Assembly (NCBI GenBank): GCA_030609125.1
Contig: JAUWCW010000024.1
Location: 1 to 12,689, forward strand
Length of the DNA stretch: 12,689 nucleotides
Source of the DNA: JAUWCW01 sp030609125 [NCBI: Candidatus Rokuibacteriota bacterium]
GTDB lineage: Bacteria > JAUVQV01
Reading direction: 5' to 3'
A program made the translations under genes and the position numbers. Shown in pieces: positions 1 to 6,734 of this stretch (its first letter is position 1; each line of letters begins with the position of its first letter). The notes under the pieces were generated by a model. It made no database searches. It was not told where the DNA came from and was given only the letters and a program-made list of their open reading frames with translations.

Positions 1-740
1 CGGACGGCGCCCTCGCTGACGGGCGTCTCTTTCGGGGTCTCGGGCATGGAGGGAGGCTTCTCCGGGGTCTCGGGCATGGGGGCAGGCTTCTTCGGCTCCG
101 GCGCCATCTTCCTGGCCGGCGGGGGACCCGGCTCGTCCTCGAGGAGCGGAAGAATCAGCTGTCTGCCGGGAAGGGGGGCCGTGGCCATGTCGAGATTGTT
201 CGCTCTGGCCACAAGAAAGGCAAGCTCCGGGTCCTGGTAGAACTTCCGGGCGATCTTCGCGTAGGTGTCCCCCTCGGCGACCTGGTACGAGATGGTGTCT
301 TCGTGGAGACGATTCTTCAGGTAGTGGAGAGCCTCCGCGTGGTCCGGCCTGGCCACCAGGGCCAGGAGGAACTCCTTTCTGGCTTCGGCGAAGGACACCT
401 GCCGGTAGAAGGCAACTCCCCTGTGAAAGTGATCGTCGGCGGCGGAGGCCAGCAGGTCCTGGAGGCGGGAGATCTCCCGGACGGCGACCTTGTCGCCGGG
501 ACGCGAGGCGGCGGCGATGCGCCATGACTCCAGGGCCCGTTCCGGCCGCCCGGCCGCCTCTTCCTCCCGGGCCATATTCTGGTAGCGGTCGGAAAGCGAA
601 GCGAAAGGATCGACAGGCTCTCCGCCCGGGGGGGGTGGAGGGGCGCCGGGCGGGGCGGGAAGGGCGGCACACCCCGCGAGGGCGCCCAGCAGCATCACCG
701 CCGGAAGCCGGGAGAGGAACGGACGAGGGAAAAGACTCAT
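1..740 (-). CDS. TPR-like/LysM-domain lipoprotein (C-terminus beyond window)
   Basis: The frame stays open from an ATG at 740 to the window edge (246 codons, no stop), so the gene is partial. Residues 1-24 are a lipoprotein signal: basic start, hydrophobic stretch, then lipobox LAGC with Cys24. The +2 residue is Ala rather than Asp, which fits outer-membrane retention. A Pro-rich linker (28-43) leads to a helical region at about 50-145 with TPR-like spacing (pairs such as RALESWRIAAASRPGD and ARKEFLLALVARPDHAEAL). A LysM domain follows at about 150-200 (YQVAEGDTYAKIARKFY ... PGRQLILP), implying peptidoglycan or glycan binding in the periplasm. After residue 205 comes a Pro/Glu/Lys tail with a repeated PMPETP motif. 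The ATG overlaps the TGA of the upstream deacetylase gene (ATGA), so the two are probably translationally coupled. I infer an envelope maintenance role; no exact ortholog is recognised. Confidence 0.85.
   Translation of the reverse strand, partial: MSLFPRPFLSRLPAVMLLGALAGCAALPAPPGAPPPPPGGEPVDPFASLSDRYQNMAREEEAAGRPERALESWRIAAASRPGDKVAVREISRLQDLLASAADDHFHRGVAFYRQVSFAEARKEFLLALVARPDHAEALHYLKNRLHEDTISYQVAEGDTYAKIARKFYQDPELAFLVARANNLDMATAPLPGRQLILPLLEDEPGPPPARKMAPEPKKPAPMPETPEKPPSMPETPKETPVSEGAV
31..90 (-). repeat. 30-bp tandem repeat encoding Pro-rich PMPETP decapeptides
   Basis: Positions 31-60 and 61-90 are direct copies of a 30-bp unit with three mismatches. They lie in frame in the LysM lipoprotein and encode two ten-residue units centred on MPETP (residues about 218-237). 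The preceding decapeptide is a more degenerate relative rich in Pro, Glu and Lys. This is a low-complexity spacer of the kind that carries an envelope domain across the peptidoglycan. Copy number could vary between strains. Confidence 0.75.
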
Positions 741-1774
741 CGCAGCGCCCGCGACCTGTGGGTCGTGAGGTTCTTTTCGAAGCGGGTGAGATCGAAATCG
801 CCGAAGATCATGGACCGCTGGACCCGGAAGTTGGGTGTGAAAAAGGGGTTCGCGCCCCGCTTGACGGTGAGGGCCCCCCGGTAGCCGAGGTTCTTGAGGA
901 GCACGATCACGAGATGGCTGGTGTCTCCGTACGGGTAGGCGAGATAGCGGACCTTTTTCCCGACGTTCTTCTCAATGGTCCGCATGGACCAGGTGAGCTC
1001 CTTTTCGATGTCCTCGAAGTACTCCCTGAAGCTCTCTCCCTCATTCAGTGTCGAAAGGTTCCGGTGGTCGATGGTGTGGCACTGCGTGTCGATGCCGGCC
1101 GCCGCCATTTCCCGGATCTGCTCCCACGAGAGGGTCTTGTCGCTCCCGGTGATCATGCGCGTGGAAATGAAGAGGGTGGCGGGATAGCCGTACCGCTTCA
1201 GGATGGGAAAGGCGAGCTCGTACAGGGAACGCCAGCCGTCGTCGAAGGTTATGACCACCGACTTTTCAGGGAGGTCTGTCTTGAAGTCCAGGAAATCGAA
1301 GAACTCGTCCATTGTCACCACGCGGTACCCGTTCTCCTTGAGGAACCGCATCTGGCTCTCGAAGGACTCGCGGGTCACGGTCATGGCGTCCGCCTTGGAT
1401 TCGGAGATCTTGTGGTACGAGAGAACGGGAACGGTCTGATAGCGCCCTCGCCCCAGGCCTCCGGGTTTGAAAGGACGCAGGGGGATGACGAGACCGTCGC
1501 CGGGACGGAGGGTGCCGGTGCGGTTGAACTCCTCTATCACCCAGCCGCGGGATGGGTCGTCGAGGTGCGCCCCAGCCAGGGAGGCGAAGGTGTCTCCCGG
1601 CTGGACGATGACCGCCACGTAGTCACCGGATGACCGGGACGACTCGACGGCCCCGGGAGCGGGGGACGGCGCGGAGGGCTCCTCTGAGGAGGGCCACGCC
1701 GGCATCGAGGCGCAGCCGGCAAAAAAGACCGACAGGACGAGAGCGGCCGCCTGGTACATGGTGCTCTTCTTCAC
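737..1774 (-). CDS. LysM-containing polysaccharide deacetylase (NodB/CE4) lipoprotein
   Basis: 345 residues from a GTG at 1774, with GGGGAAG a few bases upstream as a plausible ribosome site. Residues 1-21 form a lipoprotein signal ending in FAGC (Cys21). A Ser/Pro-rich linker leads to a LysM domain at about 52-98 (VQPGDTFASLAG ... LRPGDGLVIPL). The NodB homology domain runs from about 115 to 335. Visible CE4 motifs are TFDDGW (176-181, with the catalytic-base and metal Asp pair 178/179), HTIDH (His233 and His237, the metal-binding H-x3-H) and AYPYGD (279-284). The family removes N- or O-acetyl groups from GlcNAc polymers or peptidoglycan, using a divalent metal. The LysM suggests peptidoglycan or a related glycan as substrate, but that is inferred. 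It overlaps the downstream LysM lipoprotein by 4 bases, so the two very likely form one operon. Confidence 0.92.
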   Translation of the reverse strand: MKKSTMYQAAALVLSVFFAGCASMPAWPSSEEPSAPSPAPGAVESSRSSGDYVAVIVQPGDTFASLAGAHLDDPSRGWVIEEFNRTGTLRPGDGLVIPLRPFKPGGLGRGRYQTVPVLSYHKISESKADAMTVTRESFESQMRFLKENGYRVVTMDEFFDFLDFKTDLPEKSVVITFDDGWRSLYELAFPILKRYGYPATLFISTRMITGSDKTLSWEQIREMAAAGIDTQCHTIDHRNLSTLNEGESFREYFEDIEKELTWSMRTIEKNVGKKVRYLAYPYGDTSHLVIVLLKNLGYRGALTVKRGANPFFTPNFRVQRSMIFGDFDLTRFEKNLTTHRSRALR

Positions 1775-1806
1775 AGTTCTTCCCCAATAGATTGTCAGGA
1801 TAATGA

Positions 1807-1835
1807 ATGGTAAAGGTTCGTGCGCGAAAACTCAA
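1807..1835 (-). promoter_or_regulatory. Possible promoter for the deacetylase/LysM pair
   Basis: Read on the minus strand, TTGAGT (1835-1830) and TACCAT (1812-1807) are separated by 17 bp. Each matches the sigma70 consensus at four or five of six positions. They lie about 35-60 bp upstream of the GTG at 1774 in a 104-bp gap that is less GC-rich than its surroundings. The match is moderate, and read-through from the upstream cyclase gene is an alternative. Confidence 0.35.
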
Positions 1836-1878
1836 ACCCGGAAGAGCCCCGCGGCGGAACGTGCCGGAGGGCCGTGTG

Positions 1879-3567
1879 TCAGGACAGCTCCGGGGTGTCT
1901 TCCCGTGTGCCCAGGACCTCGTAGGTCTCTATTTCCAGTTCCCTTCCCTTGACCTTGACGGAGCCCATGGGCCGTGAGGAGATCGCCCCTTCCGCCCCCC
2001 ACTGGGTGCTTCCGCTGATGATGATCTGTCCCGCCGAGGCCAGGGAGTTGAGCCGGGAGGCTATGTTGACGCAGTCGCCGATGACACTGTACTCGCGCTT
2101 TACTTCCGACCCCAGATCGCCCGCGACGGCTTCGCCGGAATTGATGCCGATGCCGACACTGTCCAGCAGAGGGTACCCGTCCTTCGCCCTTTCGGTGAAT
2201 TCCTCCTGCATGGCCACCGCCGCCAGTACGGCCCTCGCGGCGTGGTCGTCCCGGGCCACGGGAGCGCCGAAAACTCCGAGGACGGAGTCGCCGATGAACT
2301 TGTCCACGTAGCCGCCGTTGGCGATGATGTGGCGGGTGGCGATTTCGAAGTAGCGGTTGACGGCCTCGACGACCTCTTCCGGCTCGCTATTCTCGCTGAA
2401 CGCCGTGAAGCCCCGTATGTCGGTGAAGAGGAGGCTCACCCTCATGCGCCGGCCCTTGAGCCACTCCTCTTCCGGGTGGGCCATGATCATCTTCAGGATC
2501 TCGGGGCTGACGTAGCTGCCGAAGGACTTCTGCATCTTCAGTTTCTTCCAGAGCTCCTTGGACATGTAGTTGAAGGCGGCGGCGAGGTCCCCGAACTCGT
2601 CCTTCCTGATCTCGCTTATGCGGTGCTCGAAGTTGCCCTTTCCGATCTCCTGGGTGGCCAGAACGAGCTGGGCGATGGGACGGGAAAAGCTCACGCCGAT
2701 CTGGATGGCTATGAGAAGGCCCAGCAGAACGATGAAGAAGCTGAGGACGATGACGTTCAGACTCTCCTTCCGGATCTGCTTGTCGATGAAGTCGAGGGAG
2801 ATGCCGACCAGCGCGCTGCCCAGCTCGACGCCGCTGAACGAAACGGGGCGGGAGAGGACCAGCACGTGCGCCCCCGTGTCGAGCCTTGCCCGGAAGTAGG
2901 ACAGGTCGTCCTCGCGGACGGTTTCCCCCCTGCCCTCCAGGGACGGCAGATTGCCTCCGATGAAGGAAGAGTCGGAGTGGGCCTTGACGATGCCCTTGCG
3001 GCCGACGATGGCGGCGTAGAGGAGCCCTTCGACGGAGGCGGCCTCCTTGATCAGGGCGTTGAGGCGGACGATGTCGTCCTCCAGCAGGGGGATGGCGGCG
3101 TCGCCGACGAAGTAGTTGAGACTCACCTTCCCCGTTCTCACCGTCTGTTCGTAGAGGCTGCTCTTCTGCCGGGCCAGGATGACGAAGCTCAGAATCAGGA
3201 TGGTGAGCCAGATGATGAAGGTGATGGCGAAAGAGAGCTTCGCCCTGATGGGGATTCGAAGGTTCGACCATCTCCCCCGGAGGGTGTGACGCTTCTGCTT
3301 GATGAGGGCGCTGATGTCGTCGGAGAGGCTGTCCGCCGATACTCCGTACTGCCTGGCGATGGCCTGCAGGACTTCGACCTCCGAGGCGAAGCCCTGCTCG
3401 ACGACGATCTGTCCCAGCCGCTGGGGGTCGTTCTCCTGGATCTCAAGGGCGCGCTGGAGCTGCTCCTCGCTGATGACCTTCTCACGCACGAGAACCCGGC
3501 CCAGGGGCGGAGGTCCTGAGCGGCGGCCGGTCTTCTTTCTGTCCGAAGTCCTGTCTTTTTCGCCCAC
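1879..3567 (-). CDS. Membrane class III adenylate/guanylate cyclase with GspE/MshE-N-like, sensor and HAMP domains
   Basis: 562 residues from a GTG at 3567, chosen because AAAGGA lies 4 bases upstream and the left-facing promoter would leave a leader. An in-frame GTG at 3648 is the alternative (589 residues). Domains: a GspE/MshE-N-like double motif (22-75, LG...L...QL..AL..Q then RLG...V..G...IARQ); transmembrane helix about 110-132; extracytoplasmic sensor about 133-268; second helix about 270-292; HAMP about 294-345; cyclase domain about 374-555. Catalytic features are intact: metal-binding Asp383 (FTDIRGF) and Asp427 (KFIGD), base-recognising Lys423, and transition-state Asn501/Arg505 (VNIASR). 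Ser494 sits where class III adenylate cyclases have Asp or Thr, so ATP is the more likely substrate. The predicted role is converting an envelope signal into cytoplasmic cAMP. Downstream come two cell-wall lipoproteins, which may be co-transcribed. Confidence 0.9.
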   Translation of the reverse strand: MGEKDRTSDRKKTGRRSGPPPLGRVLVREKVISEEQLQRALEIQENDPQRLGQIVVEQGFASEVEVLQAIARQYGVSADSLSDDISALIKQKRHTLRGRWSNLRIPIRAKLSFAITFIIWLTILILSFVILARQKSSLYEQTVRTGKVSLNYFVGDAAIPLLEDDIVRLNALIKEAASVEGLLYAAIVGRKGIVKAHSDSSFIGGNLPSLEGRGETVREDDLSYFRARLDTGAHVLVLSRPVSFSGVELGSALVGISLDFIDKQIRKESLNVIVLSFFIVLLGLLIAIQIGVSFSRPIAQLVLATQEIGKGNFEHRISEIRKDEFGDLAAAFNYMSKELWKKLKMQKSFGSYVSPEILKMIMAHPEEEWLKGRRMRVSLLFTDIRGFTAFSENSEPEEVVEAVNRYFEIATRHIIANGGYVDKFIGDSVLGVFGAPVARDDHAARAVLAAVAMQEEFTERAKDGYPLLDSVGIGINSGEAVAGDLGSEVKREYSVIGDCVNIASRLNSLASAGQIIISGSTQWGAEGAISSRPMGSVKVKGRELEIETYEVLGTREDTPELS

Positions 3568-3571
3568 CGGG

Positions 3572-3577
3572 TCCTTT
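3572..3577 (-). promoter_or_regulatory. Ribosome binding site supporting the GTG start of the cyclase
   Basis: AAAGGA on the minus strand lies 4 bases before the GTG at 3567. No comparable site precedes the more upstream in-frame GTG at 3648, so this site favours the 562-residue form. The spacing is slightly short. Confidence 0.5.
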
Positions 3578-3650
3578 CGGGGAGATTTCCGGATTCCCTG
3601 AGGCGGCCCGCCGCGCTGTTCGCGCAGGCAGGGGCGCCGACGTAACACCT

Positions 3651-3679
3651 AATCTACGGAAAAACCCGTCGCGAGGCAA
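3651..3679 (-). promoter_or_regulatory. Possible promoter for the cyclase gene (left-facing)
   Basis: On the minus strand TTGCCT (3679-3674) and TAGATT (3656-3651) are 17 bp apart. Each has four of six sigma70 consensus bases. It is placed back-to-back with the right-facing fab promoter, the two -35 boxes being about 13 bp apart. It would give a leader of roughly 75 nt before the GTG at 3567. It is plausible on position, but the boxes are only average matches. Confidence 0.4.
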
Positions 3680-3692
3680 CTCCAGAAAAAAC

Positions 3693-3720
3693 TTGACCTT
3701 TTCAAATTTCTTTGTAAAAT
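3693..3720 (+). promoter_or_regulatory. Sigma70-type promoter driving the yceD-rpmF-plsX-fab run
   Basis: TTGACC (3693-3698) and TAAAAT (3715-3720) are separated by 16 bp, inside an AT-rich patch that stands out in a GC-rich window. Both boxes match consensus at five of six positions. The expected start of transcription is near 3727, about 50 nt before the first gene. No equally good promoter was found within the downstream run, so this is likely the main promoter of the operon. Confidence 0.7.
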
Positions 3721-3776
3721 GCTGGCACTCGTTGTTGATTCCCGGACGAAAAGGAACGAAGAACGGGTCCCTGTTC

Positions 3777-4310
3777 ATGGAACATGATGATTTTACAGTT
3801 CTTTTAGAGAATATTCTTCCCGAGGGGCTGGAAAAGCGCCTCGAAGTGCGTGAGGCGGAAGCGGAGGAACTCAGACTCGCCATGCCGCTGAGCGCCCCCC
3901 TGGGGGTTGAGCTCAGCCTGACGAGGCACGGCAGCAGGGTCCTGGTGCGGGGCACAATCAGGGGGGCGGTCACCCTGGAGTGTTCCCGCTGCCTGGCGGG
4001 TTTTTCGCACCCCGTCGAAGCGGGACTGGAAACCCACCTCGAGATTGGTGAGAAGAAGGCCGCCGCTACCGACCACGAACCGTCGCTGGAGGAACTGGAC
4101 GTTCAACAGATAGACAAAGGCTGCATCGACCTGAGAGAGTTGATCGCCGAGCAGGTTCACCTCGCCGTGCCGCTCAAGCCTCTCTGTTCAGAAGGCTGCC
4201 GGGGTCTCTGTGCTCACTGCGGAGCCGATCTCAACACCGAGAGCTGTTCCTGTGAGGGCGAGCAGACCGATCCCCGGTGGGATGCCCTGAAACATTTGAA
4301 AGAACAGTAA
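3777..4310 (+). CDS. yceD: YceD/DUF177 family protein
   Basis: 177 residues from the ATG at 3777. An upstream TTG in the same frame (3693) coincides with the -35 box and is rejected. The family signature is clear: a CSRC pair (Cys69, Cys72) in the middle, then DVQQIDKGCIDLRELIAEQVHLAVPLKP, then a Cys-rich C-terminus (CSEGCRGLCAHCGADLN, with further Cys157/159). Its position directly before rpmF is the textbook arrangement. In plants and E. coli, members have been linked to 23S rRNA accumulation or processing, but the biochemical role is not settled. The paired cysteines suggest a zinc-binding element, which is inferred. The start lacks a strong Shine-Dalgarno sequence (an AAGGAA lies too far upstream), so the exact N-terminus is less certain than the identity. 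Confidence 0.9.
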   Translation: MEHDDFTVLLENILPEGLEKRLEVREAEAEELRLAMPLSAPLGVELSLTRHGSRVLVRGTIRGAVTLECSRCLAGFSHPVEAGLETHLEIGEKKAAATDHEPSLEELDVQQIDKGCIDLRELIAEQVHLAVPLKPLCSEGCRGLCAHCGADLNTESCSCEGEQTDPRWDALKHLKEQ

Positions 4311-4324
4311 ATCGCCTGCTCCTG

Positions 4325-4332
4325 AAAGGAGG
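4325..4332 (+). promoter_or_regulatory. Strong ribosome binding site for rpmF
   Basis: AAAGGAGG ends 10 bases before the ATG at 4343. It fixes the rpmF start and excludes the 22-codon upstream extension of the same frame, which overlaps yceD. Confidence 0.7.
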
Positions 4333-4342
4333 ATCAAGGCTC

Positions 4343-4525
4343 ATGGCACATCCGAAGAGAAGACATACGAAAACGAGGCGCAACAAACGCAGGAGTCATG
4401 ACAGCCTGACGCCGCCCAACCTCTCGAACTGCCCGCAGTGCCAGCAGCCAAAGCCTCCGCACCGGGTCTGCCTCCACTGCGGCTACTACAAGGGCCAGGA
4501 AATCATCGAGATCCCGGAGGACTAG
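4343..4525 (+). CDS. rpmF: Large-subunit ribosomal protein bL32
   Basis: 60 residues, the normal size for bL32. It begins with the typical MAHPKRRHTKTRRNKRRSH basic tail that reaches into the 50S subunit. The zinc-binding ribbon is complete: Cys30-x2-Cys33 and Cys43-x2-Cys46 (the 'C+' form), followed by GYYKG. The start is set by the strong AAAGGAGG site. It lies 32 bp after yceD and 23 bp before plsX. This yceD-rpmF-plsX order is widely conserved in bacteria and links ribosome production with membrane lipid synthesis. Confidence 0.97.
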   Translation: MAHPKRRHTKTRRNKRRSHDSLTPPNLSNCPQCQQPKPPHRVCLHCGYYKGQEIIEIPED

Positions 4526-4548
4526 GGCCCCTCTGGCCGGGAATTGCG

Positions 4549-5664
4549 ATGACTATCGCCGTTGATGCCATGGGGGGCGACCGCGCTCCCTTCGTCGTGG
4601 TCGAGGGAGCGGTGGAGGCGGCCAGGGAATACGGCCACTCCATCATCCTCGTCGGCGACAGCGAGATCGTCCGGGCCGAGTTGGCCAAGCACGACACCGG
4701 CGGCCTGCCGATTTCGGTCAAGCACGCCAGCGAGGTCGTCGCCATGGACGAGCCTCCGTCCCAGGCGATGCGGAAGAAGAAGAAGTCCTCCATCCGCCTC
4801 GCCGTCGACCTGGTGAGGAGCGGCGAGTCCCGGGCCTTTGTCTCGGCGGGCAACACCGGGGCCGCCATGGCCCACGCGAAATACCGCTGGGGACGCCTCA
4901 AGGGCGTGGAGCGTCCCGCCATCGCCGTGCAGCTTCCCACCACCGAAGGGATGACGACCCTCCTGGACGCCGGGGCGACCCTCGACTGCAAGCCGAAGCA
5001 CCTCGTCCAGTTCGCCATCATGGGGGAGATGTATTGTCGCTACATCCTCCGCAAGGCCGACCCCCGCGTCGCCCTGCTCAACATCGGGGAAGAGGAGGCC
5101 AAGGGGAACGACGTCATCCGGGAGGCCTTCGCGGTGCTCAAGCGGAGCTCGCTGAATTTCATCGGCAATCTGGACGGCAAAGAGGTCTACCAGGGGAAGG
5201 CCGACGTCATCGTCTGCGACGGCCTGATCGGGAACGTGGCTCTTAAGATCAGCGAAAGCGCTGCCGAGATGATGCAGGACGTGCTCCGCAGGGAGTTGTC
5301 CCGAACCTGGCAGAGCCGCCTGGGGGCCTTCATCCTGAAGCCCGCTTTCCGGAATCTGAAGAAGTCGGTGGACTACTCGGAGTACGGCGGGGCGCCGCTT
5401 CTGGGCGTGAACGGGGTCTGCATCATCGCCCACGGCCGTTCATCCGCGAAGGCCATCAAGAACGCCATACGGGTGGCGGGGGAGTCCATGGAGAACAGGC
5501 TCAACGAGCACATCATGGAAGACCTGGAAGCGCTGCACGACCTGCGGCAGGCGCAGGGCCGCACCGTGCCCTTCTGGAGCCGCGTGACCGGCAGGGGCCG
5601 TTCCAGCCGGGAAGGGCCGGCGCGGGATCCAGAGGTTCCGGGGGCTGACGAGAAGGGGGCCTGA
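4549..5664 (+). CDS. plsX: Phosphate acyltransferase PlsX (acyl-ACP:phosphate)
   Basis: 371 residues from the ATG at 4549. The enzyme converts acyl-ACP and phosphate to acyl-phosphate, the donor used by the membrane acyltransferase PlsY to start phospholipid synthesis. It acts as a soluble or peripheral membrane dimer. Diagnostic motifs: DAMGGD near the N-terminus (6-11), SAGNTGA, LLNIGEE..KGND, CDGLIGNVALK, YSEYGGAPLLGVNG and HGRSSAKAIKNAI. The body ends near residue 322. About 49 further residues form a charged, Arg/Gly/Pro-rich tail, making the protein longer than the usual 330-350. The upstream in-frame extension to 4438 overlaps rpmF and lacks family similarity, so it was rejected. The ribosome site is weak. 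The stop is 2 bases before fabH, indicating coupled expression. Confidence 0.95.
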   Translation: MTIAVDAMGGDRAPFVVVEGAVEAAREYGHSIILVGDSEIVRAELAKHDTGGLPISVKHASEVVAMDEPPSQAMRKKKKSSIRLAVDLVRSGESRAFVSAGNTGAAMAHAKYRWGRLKGVERPAIAVQLPTTEGMTTLLDAGATLDCKPKHLVQFAIMGEMYCRYILRKADPRVALLNIGEEEAKGNDVIREAFAVLKRSSLNFIGNLDGKEVYQGKADVIVCDGLIGNVALKISESAAEMMQDVLRRELSRTWQSRLGAFILKPAFRNLKKSVDYSEYGGAPLLGVNGVCIIAHGRSSAKAIKNAIRVAGESMENRLNEHIMEDLEALHDLRQAQGRTVPFWSRVTGRGRSSREGPARDPEVPGADEKGA

Positions 5665-5666
5665 CG

Positions 5667-6659
5667 GTGGCCGGTCGCATAAGAACGAAGATCGTAGGCA
5701 CCGGATCGTACCTTCCGGAAAAGGTCCTGACCAACGCCGACCTGGAAAAGAAGGTCGATACCAGCGACAAGTGGATCATAACCAGGACCGGCATCAGGGA
5801 AAGGCGCATGGCGGCCCGCAGCCAGGCGACCTCCGATCTCGGCTACGAGGCGGCCGTTCAGGCCCTCGAGTCCGCCGGCATGAAAGCCAGGGATCTGGAC
5901 CTCATCCTGGTGGCCACCTGCACACCCGACGCCCTCATGCCCTCCACGGCCTGCTACCTGCAGAGCCGCCTGGGGGCAAGGAAGGCGGCCGCCATGGATC
6001 TGAACGCGGCCTGCACCGGCTTCGTCTACGGCATCACCGTGGCGGACTCGATGATACGCGCCGGGGCGGCGAAGAACTGCCTTCTCGTCGGCGCCGAGAT
6101 CCTCACGCGTTTCATAAACTGGAACGACCGCGGCACCTGCATCCTCTTTGCCGACGGGGCAGGGGCCGTCGTTATGGCCCCCACCGGCCTCGGCCGCTCG
6201 GAAGTGCTGACCACCCACCTCTACGCCGACGGCCGGCAGGCGGGCCTGCTCTGCATTCCAGCCCTGGGATCGCGCAAACCCGCCACTCCGGCGGTGCTGG
6301 AAAAGGGCCTGAACACGGTGCACATGAAAGGGAACGAGACGTTCAAGCTCGCCGTCAAGGGCATGGCGCAGGCCGCCCAGCAGGCCTTCAAGGCGACGGG
6401 GCTCAGCAGGGACGACCTGTCCCTCTTCATTCCCCACCAGGCGAATATCCGCATCATCGAGGCCACGGCCAAGCGCCTGAAGATTCCCATGTCGAAAGTG
6501 ATGGTGAACATCGACCGGTACGGGAACACCTCGGCGGCGACCATCCCCATCGCCCTCGACGAGGCGGTGCTGAGGGGAAGGATCAAGCGGGGGGACCTGG
6601 TTCTGCTCGGCGCTTTCGGCGCCGGCTTCACCTGGGGATCGGCGCTGCTGCGCTGGTGA
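5667..6659 (+). CDS. fabH: 3-oxoacyl-ACP synthase III
   Basis: 330 residues from a GTG at 5667, 2 bases after the plsX stop, with an AAGGGGG site upstream. FabH condenses acetyl-CoA (or another short acyl-CoA primer) with malonyl-ACP to begin fatty-acid synthesis. The catalytic triad is visible: Cys116 in AACTGFVYG, His257 in IPHQANIRI and Asn287 in YGNTSAATIP. The C-terminal LLGAFGAGFTWGSALLRW is typical. Length matches the family. The primer preference (acetyl versus branched or longer) cannot be read from the sequence. It is the last fab gene before the inserted acyl-CoA dehydrogenase/Etf genes, separated from them by a 144-bp gap holding a short tandem repeat. Confidence 0.96.
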   Translation: MAGRIRTKIVGTGSYLPEKVLTNADLEKKVDTSDKWIITRTGIRERRMAARSQATSDLGYEAAVQALESAGMKARDLDLILVATCTPDALMPSTACYLQSRLGARKAAAMDLNAACTGFVYGITVADSMIRAGAAKNCLLVGAEILTRFINWNDRGTCILFADGAGAVVMAPTGLGRSEVLTTHLYADGRQAGLLCIPALGSRKPATPAVLEKGLNTVHMKGNETFKLAVKGMAQAAQQAFKATGLSRDDLSLFIPHQANIRIIEATAKRLKIPMSKVMVNIDRYGNTSAATIPIALDEAVLRGRIKRGDLVLLGAFGAGFTWGSALLRW

Positions 6660-6734
6660 TGGAATGAAGGGATCAAAGCGGCACTGCCGCATTGGGAAAA
6701 GGCAGCGAACATGAGATTCGGCAAGAAGAGTCCG

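Noticed and set aside
317-670. 117-codon minus-strand frame inside the first gene
   Set aside because: Pro/Arg/Ser-rich out-of-frame reading; the true minus-strand frame starts at 740 and encodes a lipobox, TPR-like helices and LysM.
524-1633. 369-codon plus-strand frame opposite the LysM lipoprotein and the deacetylase
   Set aside because: The minus-strand frames have lipoboxes, LysM and CE4 motifs; the plus frame has none.
2242-3519. Long plus-strand frame (425 codons) opposite the cyclase
   Set aside because: It is antisense to a gene with clear domains; the composition is a GC-driven shadow with no recognisable motif.
3568-3648. N-terminal extension of the cyclase to the GTG at 3648
   Set aside because: It has no good ribosome site, lies only a few bases from the likely -10 box, and adds an Arg/Pro-rich segment without domain similarity.
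6678-6690. Small inverted repeat GCGGC-ACT-GCCGC after fabH as a terminator
   Set aside because: Only 5 bp with no following T-run, in GC-rich DNA where such matches are common.
5373-6692. 439-codon minus-strand frame opposite plsX and fabH
   Set aside because: Antisense shadow across two confidently assigned genes.
6664-6714. 16-residue ORF between fabH and the dehydrogenase
   Set aside because: Very short, no clear ribosome site and no recognisable leader-peptide pattern such as codon runs.
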